Of a DNA stretch of 37,129 nt, positions 26,997 through 35,600 are shown piece by piece. The notes below the pieces were generated by a model that made no database searches, was not told the origin of the DNA, and worked only from the letters and a program-made list of their open reading frames with translations. The position numbers were made by a program, and so were the translations under genes. Numbering within the stretch: the stretch's first letter is position 1; every line of letters begins with the position of its first letter. The DNA is from Parvularculaceae bacterium (GTDB taxonomy: Bacteria; Pseudomonadota; Alphaproteobacteria; Caulobacterales; Parvularculaceae): the NCBI GenBank assembly GCA_015487305.1, contig WFQB01000212.1, positions 1-37,129 on the forward strand, given 5' to 3'.

Positions 26997-28547
26997 TTGT
27001 TGTATCCTGCAACGCTTAGAGATTCAGCATGTCTGATGTCACTTCTGGTGTCGCTGCGACGCTTGGCGTCGAAGTTTAAGGGGCAGCCTGCGCGAATCAG
27101 ATTGCAAACCCGTGCTGCATCGCAAAATATCCGTTTTGCCCCTTTGAGACTGGCAGGCTTGAAACTGGCAGGCTTATTGCCCGGCCTTTTGGTTTTCTTC
27201 TTTGCCGCTTTTATCATGACCAGCCATGCCTATGGGCAGGAAAGTCGTGATTACACCAAACCCATGCAGGACGGATTGACCCATGAAGGGGTGATGACCT
27301 GTTATGGGTCGACCTGCCATTCGCGCCAGCTTCCTGTTGGCACCACTGTGCGGCAAAATGAATTGGTAACCTGGCAGGATCGAAGCGCCCCTTCCGGCGC
27401 CCATTCCCGGGCCTATAAGGTGCTGCTCAATCAACGCTCACGCGCCATTGCCCGCAATCTTGGGATTGGTCCCGCAGAAAAAGCGCCTGAATGTTTGGCC
27501 TGTCATACGGATTTCGTGCCCGCCAATCATCGGGGCGAAAAATATGATATCACCGAAGGCGTCACTTGCGAAAGCTGTCATGGGGGCGCAGAGAAATGGC
27601 TGACCGCCCATTATGCTCCGGGCCGCACCCATGCACAAAATATTGCTGATGGCATGTATCCTACTGATGATCCTAAAGCGCGGGCCAGCCTGTGCCTGAC
27701 CTGTCATTTTGGATCGGATGCGGATTATCAATTTGTCGATCATCGGATCATGGGCGCGGGGCATCCGCGTATTTCTTTCGAGCTTGACCTGTTTACCACT
27801 TTGCAAAAGCATCATGATGTGGATGCTGACTATCTGCAAAGAAAGCCCAAAGCCGCTAATGGCGTTAAAACTTGGGCCATCGGTCAATCCATGACCATTG
27901 CTCATACGCTGGACCTTTTCCTAAATCCCAAGACCGGTAAGGAAGGCATTTTTCCGGAATTGGTGTTTTATGATTGCCATGCCTGTCATCAAACCATTTC
28001 CAATGATCCTGACTGGCAACCACAATGGCGGGCTAATCCGGGCCGCCCCCTTGGCCCCGGCGAGCCGATATTTAACGATGCCAATATGATCATGCTGAAA
28101 GCGGCGCTTAGTGTTACCGACCCGATAGCCCGCCAGTCCTTTGATACACAATTGCGCCGGTTCCATAGCGCCATGTCGCAAAATGAATCGGCCACCAGAA
28201 ATGCCGCCCGCGAATTGCGCGATGAAGCACTGATAATGACCGACAAGCTGGTCATGACCAATTTCACCAAAGGGCAGGCTGACCGGATTTTCCGCACCAT
28301 ATTGAATGATACTTTGTCGCGGGAATATACCCAATATGCAGCGGCTGAGCAGGCGGTTATCGCGGTGGATACCTTCCTCAATGCCATGGTTGCAGAAAAC
28401 TGGCTCGATTTGGAAACAGCTCTTGCCATGCGGCCGGCAATCAATAATGCTTATGCAGCGGTGGAAACACCCAATAGCTATAATCTCTCTCGCCTTCAAA
28501 CTGCGCTTCGGGAAATCCAAGCGTTTTATCGTCGGAGTCAGGGATGA
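26997..28547 (+). CDS. Secreted multihaem cytochrome c (c554-like), 4 CxxCH plus one CX4CH
   Basis: Signal peptide (LAGLLPGLLVFFFAAFIMTSHAYG), CYGSTCH (CX4CH), CLACH, CESCH, CLTCH, CHACH. Start uncertain: TTG 26997 or ATG 27036. Confidence 0.88.
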   Translation: MLYPATLRDSACLMSLLVSLRRLASKFKGQPARIRLQTRAASQNIRFAPLRLAGLKLAGLLPGLLVFFFAAFIMTSHAYGQESRDYTKPMQDGLTHEGVMTCYGSTCHSRQLPVGTTVRQNELVTWQDRSAPSGAHSRAYKVLLNQRSRAIARNLGIGPAEKAPECLACHTDFVPANHRGEKYDITEGVTCESCHGGAEKWLTAHYAPGRTHAQNIADGMYPTDDPKARASLCLTCHFGSDADYQFVDHRIMGAGHPRISFELDLFTTLQKHHDVDADYLQRKPKAANGVKTWAIGQSMTIAHTLDLFLNPKTGKEGIFPELVFYDCHACHQTISNDPDWQPQWRANPGRPLGPGEPIFNDANMIMLKAALSVTDPIARQSFDTQLRRFHSAMSQNESATRNAARELRDEALIMTDKLVMTNFTKGQADRIFRTILNDTLSREYTQYAAAEQAVIAVDTFLNAMVAENWLDLETALAMRPAINNAYAAVETPNSYNLSRLQTALREIQAFYRRSQG

Positions 28548-30559
28548 TACGCCAGTTTTTGTTGCCCTCTCTTTTAACCGCGTTCGCCGCGCTTGTGCTG
28601 GCATCTTGTGGCGGTGGTGGCGGTGGCAGCACCACCAATCCAGTTCCGCCACCCCCACCACCGCCAGCGCGATTGTTTAGCAATCCGGCGATTGAGAGCC
28701 TGTCGGTTGGGGATATTGAAACCATTCTCGCCCAAGCCATACAAGAGGCGGAAGCCCAAGGCACACCAGCAACCATTGCTGTTGTTGATCGGGTCGGCAA
28801 TGTGGTCGCTGTTTTTGCCATGAACGGGGTTAGCACTACCGAAACCATTCGCAATGGCCCAAGCGGGGTGATTGCCGATAATGAAGCTCTGCAAGGCATA
28901 GATGTGCCGCGCAATCTTGCCGCCATCGCCAAGGCCTTGACCGGCGCTTATCTATCTTCGGCTGGCAATGCTTTTACCTCGCGCACGGCCAGCATGATTG
29001 TGCAACCGCATTTCCCGCCTGCGCCGACTACCGTCGGGCTTGAAAGCGGACCTCTCTTTGGGGTGCAATTTAGCCAACTGCCCTGCTCTGATTTATCGGC
29101 GCGCTATATTCCCGGCCCCGGCGGCACTATCGGACCCAAACGCTCACCCCTTGGGTTATCGGCTGACCCCGGTGGTTTTCCACTTTATAAAAACGGGGTT
29201 GTGGTTGGCGGGATCGGGGTTTCTGCCGATGATGATTATGGTTTTGATCCCAATATTCTTGATACCGACAATGATGTGGAAGAGCATATTGCGCTGGCGG
29301 GCACAATTGGCTTTGAGGCGCCGATAGAGATTCGTGCCAATCGCATTAATGTTGACGGCACCCAATTGCGCTTTTCTGATGCGACAGAAGCCACACTTTT
29401 ATCAACCCCCGCCAATGCGCCTGCTTTTTTCACCTATAATGGTCCGTCCGGCAATTTGGTGACTGTGCCCGGCTATTTTGGTGTCGGCAGCCCTGTTATC
29501 ATTCCGGGCGAGGCTTATGGCAATGAAACTTCGGGGATTCGCCAATCGACACCTGCGGAATATGCCAATCGTGATGTCTTTGTTCTGACCGATGGCGCGG
29601 GCAATAATCGTTATCCGGCCAGCGCTGGAACCGATGGGGCCAATGTCGCTCAACCTTTAACGGCTTTAGAAGTGCAGACCCTTTTAGACGAAGCCTTTGC
29701 GGTGATGGCCGCTTCGCGGGCGCAAATCAGGCAACCTTTAAACAGTCGTGCGCAGGTTACGATTTCTGTGGTTGATACCAATGGCCAGATATTGGGCATT
29801 GTGCGCTCGCCCGATGCGCCGATTTTCGGCACGGATGTGTCTTTGCAAAAAGCACGCACGGCTGCGTTTTTCTCTGGACCCAATGCTGCCAATGATCTTG
29901 GCACGGCGACTATCAATCCGGTATTGGCCGGTGGTGCCGGTGTTCCTGACCCGGATGTGCGCCGCTATGTGTCGCAGGTTCGAACCTTCCTCAATGACCC
30001 CAATGCTCTTACCGGCTCCCATGCCTTTGCTGATCGCTCGGGTGGTAATTTGTCGCGACCTTATTTTCCCGATGGTGAAGTTGGCACGCCCAATGGGCCG
30101 TTATCGCGCCCTATCACACGCTGGTCGCCATTTAATGACGGACTGCAGATAGATTTGGTCATTGGCAATATTTTGCAGCATGTGGGTTTTGTTTTGGGGG
30201 CCAATCCAGACACCCCGCAACGGTGCAGTTTTATTCCTGATGTGCCCGGTCAAAGTTTTAATCGCTTGCAAAATGGTATTCAGATTTTTCCCGGCTCGGT
30301 GCCAATCTATCGGGATGGTGTGCTGGTTGGCGGTATTGGTGTTTCCGGTGACGGCATTGACCAAGATGATATGATCTCCTTTCTTGGGGTTCATAATGCC
30401 GGGTTACAATTAGGCACTATCAATAATGCGGATCCATCTATTCGTGCTGACCAAATTCAAATTCCAGTCAATGGTAATCTCATTCGTTTGCGTTATGTGA
30501 ATTGTCCGTTTACGCCCTTTATTGGCTCGAATGATAATAATGTCTGTCAGGGGAAATAG
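28544..30559 (+). CDS. Lipoprotein with two GlcG/HbpS-like (DUF336) domains
   Basis: Lipobox LVLASC followed by GGGGGGST...PPPPPPP linker; TIAVVDRVGNVVAVFAMNG / FPLYKNGVVVGGIGVSADDD and VTISVVDTNGQILGIVRSPDAPIFGTDVSLQKARTAAFFSG / VPIYRDGVLVGGIGVSGDG. ATGA overlap with upstream cytochrome stop. Confidence 0.8.
   Translation: MIRQFLLPSLLTAFAALVLASCGGGGGGSTTNPVPPPPPPPARLFSNPAIESLSVGDIETILAQAIQEAEAQGTPATIAVVDRVGNVVAVFAMNGVSTTETIRNGPSGVIADNEALQGIDVPRNLAAIAKALTGAYLSSAGNAFTSRTASMIVQPHFPPAPTTVGLESGPLFGVQFSQLPCSDLSARYIPGPGGTIGPKRSPLGLSADPGGFPLYKNGVVVGGIGVSADDDYGFDPNILDTDNDVEEHIALAGTIGFEAPIEIRANRINVDGTQLRFSDATEATLLSTPANAPAFFTYNGPSGNLVTVPGYFGVGSPVIIPGEAYGNETSGIRQSTPAEYANRDVFVLTDGAGNNRYPASAGTDGANVAQPLTALEVQTLLDEAFAVMAASRAQIRQPLNSRAQVTISVVDTNGQILGIVRSPDAPIFGTDVSLQKARTAAFFSGPNAANDLGTATINPVLAGGAGVPDPDVRRYVSQVRTFLNDPNALTGSHAFADRSGGNLSRPYFPDGEVGTPNGPLSRPITRWSPFNDGLQIDLVIGNILQHVGFVLGANPDTPQRCSFIPDVPGQSFNRLQNGIQIFPGSVPIYRDGVLVGGIGVSGDGIDQDDMISFLGVHNAGLQLGTINNADPSIRADQIQIPVNGNLIRLRYVNCPFTPFIGSNDNNVCQGK
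28609..28666. repeat. Imperfect inverted repeat (18-bp arms, 17/18 complementary, 22-nt loop)
   Basis: TGGCGGTGGTGGCGGTGG (28609-28626) and CCACCCCCACCACCGCCA (28649-28666), inside the 5' end of the lipoprotein gene. Confidence 0.85.
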
Positions 30560-30561
30560 GC

Positions 30562-32643
30562 ATGATCGCAAAAACAGTCATAAGGCCTCTCTTGGTTTTG
30601 ACCCTCGCCGGTTTGGTGGTGCAGGGTTGTGCTTTTCGCTTTGGCAAAAAGCAGGAGATTAGCGAGCAACAAAGGGTTGAATTAACGCGATTGACCAGTG
30701 AGAAGACCATGCGAGAGGATCTCGCCAAGATTTCTGTTAATGGGCAAGATGGGAAATTGTTTTCTGGGGTTTTACCCGGCAGCGAGAGTGAAAATAGTGC
30801 AGGCGAGGATTTTCCAGCGCAATTCCAGCCTATTGAGGAGCCTGTCCTTCTCGCCTCTACCAGCACAGATATAGTTCTGCCAGAGTCTGCCCCCCTTGCT
30901 TCGGTTCCTGCGCCTATGGCCCTGACAGCCGAAGAAGAGCAGGCGCTTGATAATGCGATTTATATTGAAGGCGATCGCCGCCGCCCCGGTCGCGAGACCA
31001 GCGATAAAGATTTGCAGGTCAATCCCGGCGCTGTGCCACCGCCTTTGCGGGAATATTCCGGCGGGGCTGGTGTTCCGGTGCCTGATCGCTGGCGGCTAGT
31101 GGAGGCTCTTGGGGTCAATGAAAAATGGTGGGACCCTTATAATCAAAATACCTTGAAAGGTGATCGGCCAATTTGGGGCGGGGATGAATGGTTTTTTGTT
31201 GCCGGGGCGATTTCTGACACGGTGATTGAACCGCGCTCTTTTCCGCTGCCTGTCGGTGTGCAGACCACCACCAATCCCGGATCGATTGATGTGTTTGGCG
31301 AGTCGGAGAGTTTTGTTGCTGCCCAAACCTTTATTTTAAGCGCAGCGCTGATTAAAGGCTCAACCGCCTATAAGCCGCAAGACCTTGAATTCCGTTTGGC
31401 GGCGGCGTTCAATTATAATTATGCCAATGTGGAAGAAACCCGTGTGCTTTATGTAGAGCCCTCCAAAGGTACCGACCGTAGCGATGGCTGGATTGGCATT
31501 CAGGAAGCCTTTGTGGATTATCATATTCGCAATGTGTCCGAGCGTTATGATTTTGATTCCCTGCGCGCTGGTATTCAACCTTTCAATTCTGATTTTCGCG
31601 GCTTTCTTTTTCAAGATAATCAGCTTGGTATTCGGTTTTTCGGTAATCGGGATAATAATCGTTTTCAGTATAATCTTGCGGCTTTTGCGCGGTTGGAAAA
31701 AGACACCAATTCGGGCCTGAATGATGTCACCAAACCCATACGCGAAGATTATTTTCTGGTTGCCAATGCCTATCGCCAAGACCTGCCATTTCCCGGCATG
31801 ACCAGTCAGGTCACCCTTGCCTATAATATCAACCGCGAAAAAGATAAAATTCAGATAGATGATAATGGTTTTCCGGTGCGCCCGGCCTTGCTCGGCAATT
31901 TGCGCGGGCGGGACTATGATGTCGGCTATTTGGGCTATAGCGCCGATGGCCGGGTTGGCCGGATGAATCTTTCCGCTTCGACCTATTATGCTTTTGGTGA
32001 AAACCGTAATTCCATCTTTACCGATGAGCCTACAAATATTCGGGCATTTTTTGCCGCTGTCGAGCCGTCGGTGGATTATAACTGGATGCGCTTTCGCCTC
32101 TCCGGTCTTTATGCCAGTGGCGATAATGACCCTTATGACAATAAGGAGACCGGCTTTGATGCGGTGTTTGAAAACCCCCAATTTGCCGGGGCTGATACCT
32201 CTTATTGGATACGCCAGACCTTCCCTTATGCTGGTGGGGGCCGTGTGATCGGGTTAAATGGTCGCAATGGCATTTTGAACTCTTTGCGCTCCTCCAAAGA
32301 ACAGGGGCAATCCAATTTCACCAATCCCGGAACTATTTTGCTGGGTGCGGGGGCCGATTTCGATGTCACCCCGCCCTTGCGCATTTCGGTCAATGCCAAC
32401 CATCTCTGGTTTGATAAAACCGAAGTGCTGGAGGAATTGCGTATTCAGGGCGATATCGACAAAGATATTGGCTGGGATGTGTCTGCTGCGGCGACTTATC
32501 GGCCCGGCTTTATTCAAAACTTCGTCTTTCGCCTGTCCGGTGCCGCCTTGCTGCCGGGGGAAGGTTTTAAGGACATTTACGACAACAATGATGACGAAGA
32601 TTATTATTATTCGGTTTTGTTCAACGGGATTGTGACCTATTAG
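30562..32643 (+). CDS. Outer-membrane beta-barrel protein with N-terminal lipobox (candidate conduit porin)
   Basis: Lipobox-like LAGLVVQGC; long N-terminal linker; then about 500 aa of alternating amphipathic strands (e.g. LRAGIQPFNSDFRGFLFQDNQLGIRFFGNRDNNRFQYNLAAFARL) ending DEDYYYSVLFNGIVTY with terminal aromatic. Confidence 0.72.
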   Translation: MIAKTVIRPLLVLTLAGLVVQGCAFRFGKKQEISEQQRVELTRLTSEKTMREDLAKISVNGQDGKLFSGVLPGSESENSAGEDFPAQFQPIEEPVLLASTSTDIVLPESAPLASVPAPMALTAEEEQALDNAIYIEGDRRRPGRETSDKDLQVNPGAVPPPLREYSGGAGVPVPDRWRLVEALGVNEKWWDPYNQNTLKGDRPIWGGDEWFFVAGAISDTVIEPRSFPLPVGVQTTTNPGSIDVFGESESFVAAQTFILSAALIKGSTAYKPQDLEFRLAAAFNYNYANVEETRVLYVEPSKGTDRSDGWIGIQEAFVDYHIRNVSERYDFDSLRAGIQPFNSDFRGFLFQDNQLGIRFFGNRDNNRFQYNLAAFARLEKDTNSGLNDVTKPIREDYFLVANAYRQDLPFPGMTSQVTLAYNINREKDKIQIDDNGFPVRPALLGNLRGRDYDVGYLGYSADGRVGRMNLSASTYYAFGENRNSIFTDEPTNIRAFFAAVEPSVDYNWMRFRLSGLYASGDNDPYDNKETGFDAVFENPQFAGADTSYWIRQTFPYAGGGRVIGLNGRNGILNSLRSSKEQGQSNFTNPGTILLGAGADFDVTPPLRISVNANHLWFDKTEVLEELRIQGDIDKDIGWDVSAAATYRPGFIQNFVFRLSGAALLPGEGFKDIYDNNDDEDYYYSVLFNGIVTY

Positions 32644-32647
32644 CGCC

Positions 32648-35600
32648 ATGAGTTTTTCTTTGCCCCATAGATTGCCTTTAATATTTCTCGCTTTGGTCAG
32701 CGTGCTGTTTGTCGTGAGTGCCATGCCGGACGCGCTGGCGGAAGAAAAAGAAAAGCCCCGTGATATTAAATATGTGACGGCGCCCCCTGCCCCTAAATCG
32801 CAGAGCTTTGAAGAGGCCAAAGCCAAAAGCGATGGCTGCATGTCCTGCCATACCGAAACCGACGAAATGTCCATGCATAATGTGACCGGCATTAATCTTG
32901 GCTGCACCGACTGTCATGGGGGCAATGCTGATATTTTTGTTTCAGAGGAATTACAGGCAGATTATCTGGCCCATGGAATGAGACGCGCCAGCAAGAGCAA
33001 AGATGGTCATAGCACTTATAAAACCGATGAGGATAAGTCTGAATATGAGCGCCTGCGGGACCAAGCCCATATTTTACCGAAATATCCAAAATCATGGAAT
33101 TGGCCATCCTCGGCGAACCCCAAGCAAAGCTATACCCTGCTCAATAAAGAGGCCCCGGAATATATTCGTTTTGTGAACCCGTCTGATTATCGGGTTGCCC
33201 GTGAGGCTTGCGGGGCTTGTCATTTGGCAATCATTGAAGCGTCTGAACGCTCGCTGATGGCGACGGGTGCGATGCTTTGGGGCGGGGCTGCCTATAATAA
33301 TGGCATATTGCCGTTCAAGAATTATGTTCTCGGCGAAGCCTATACCCGCGAAGGCGAAGCGGCCAAATTGCTCTCCCCCGGCAATCCGCCCGGAACGGTG
33401 ACACCGGAACAGGCAGCGCGCGGGGCGCTGCCGGCACTTGGCGTATTGCCCACATGGCATGTTATTCCACCCGCAGATGTGTTTCGGGTGTTTGAGCGCG
33501 GGGGGCGTAATATCGGCACCCAATTTGCCGAGATTGGCCTACCCAATCCTTTGGGACAAATTCAGCGCCTTGAAGAACCCGGGCGTCCTGATTTGCGCCA
33601 GTCCAATCGTGGCCCCGGTACCGGGCTTCGTGTTGCCATTCCGGTTTTGAACATTCACAAGACCCGGCTCAATGACCCTTTTACATGGTTTATGGGCACT
33701 AATGATCAGCAGGGGGATTATCGCTCTTCAGGCTGCGCGTCCTGTCATGTGGTTTATGCCAATGACCGTGAGCCGCGCCATTCACTGACCTATGCCAAAT
33801 TTGGCCGCGATGGCACCACTGTCACCAAAGACCCGACCATTCCCAAAGATGAAACCGGGCACCCACTCAAACATGCCTTTACCCGCGCTATTCCCACGTC
33901 TCAATGCATGATCTGTCACATGCACCAACCAAATATGTTTTTGAACACCTATCTTGGTTATACTATGTGGGATTATGAATCTGATGCGCCTTTCATGTGG
34001 CCGGAAAAACAAAAATATCCGACCATGGAAGAGCAGCGCAAAGTCTTGGATCGCAATCCGGAAGGTGCTTCGCCCCGCGGGAAATGGGCCGATCCGGACT
34101 TTGTTCGCGATGTTTATGATTTAAACCCGGAATTAAATGATACGCAATTTGCTGATTATCATGGCCATGGCTGGAATTTTCGCGCGATTTTAAAACGCGA
34201 CCGCAAGGGTAATTTGCTCGATGCCGAGGGGAATATTGTTGATAATGACGACCCTGAAAAATGGCGCAAAGAGGGGGAAGGAAAATTTGTCGAGATTGGC
34301 AAAAACCCCGGTAAAAGCGTGCATCTGATGTCTATTCATGCCGAGGTCGGCATGCAATGTGCCGATTGTCATTTTGCCCGCGATAGTCATGGCAATGGTT
34401 TCATTCATGGGGAAGTGGCCAACGCTGTTGAGATTGCCTGTAAGGATTGTCATGGCACTGCCAAAAACTATCCGACCTTGCGCACTTCCAATGTTGCCGC
34501 CAGCCCCAATGGCTTTGACCTTACCGCTTTGCGCAATCCTGATGGCAAGCGCCGGTTTGAATGGGTCAAGCGCGATGGGCGAGAGGTTTTGATACAACGC
34601 TCGCTGCTTGATCCGACCCTTGAATGGGAAATGAGCCTTGTCAAAGACAGTGTGACCCCCGGCGCACCCGGCTATAATGAAAAGGCCGCGCGGGCCAAGC
34701 TGATGTCTAATATTCGCAATAATGAAAGCGGATTTTTATGGGGGCCGGGTGTGGCAGAAGAAAATCTCGCCCATGATGATGACGAGATTGCCTGTTTCAC
34801 CTGTCATCTGTCGTGGACGACCTCTTGCGGGGGGTGCCATTTGCCCATTGAAGCCAATTGGAAGGCATCCGCCCATAAATATGAGGGCGCGACAACGCGC
34901 AATTATGCGACCTATAATCCGCAAGTGGCCCGTGACCAGATGTTCCAGCTTGGTAAGCACCAGACCACCAAAGACAATATTATTGCCCCTGTGCGCTCTT
35001 CCTCGGCATTGGTTTTGACCTCAACCAATATTAATCGCGAGCGGATTTATGTGCAGCAACCACCGGTCTCTGCGGCCGGGTTTTCCTCGCAGGCCTTTGC
35101 GCCGCATTTTCCCCATACAGTGCGCAAAACCGAAACCAAGCAATGCGAAGATTGTCACCTTTCTTCGAAGGGCGATAATAACGCTATCATGGCGCAGCTT
35201 ATGTTACTTGGGACAAATTTTGTGAACTTTGTCGGTATGCATGCTTGGGTTGGTACGGAAGGTGGTTTTGAGGCTATTCGTGTTACCGAATGGGATGAAC
35301 CGCAAGCGGTGTTTGGGTCTTATCTACAAAAATATGCCTATCCCGATTATTACAAGGCCCATGTTGAGCGCAATGGTCGTGAGTTGAAAAACTGGACCCG
35401 TGGCAAGACCTTTGGTGAAGGCGGGTTTATGGATGGTGAAACCGGCGCTTTGGAAGAGATTGCCAATGTTCGTCAGAAAACAGGTGGGGATGTAAATTGC
35501 ATTCAGATGCGCGGGGAATATGTCTATCTTTCCGAAGGCAAAGGCGGGTTTCAAGTTTATGATGTAGCCAGCATTTCCAATAAGGGCTTTTCTGAACGCA

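Noticed and set aside
27921-28661. 246-aa minus-strand ORF across the cytochrome/lipoprotein junction
   Set aside because: Overlaps two well-supported plus-strand genes; Cys/Arg-rich but no coherent motif.
31360-32181. 273-aa minus-strand ORF inside the barrel gene
   Set aside because: Ile-rich low-information translation antisense to a clear beta-barrel gene in an operon; no recognisable domain.
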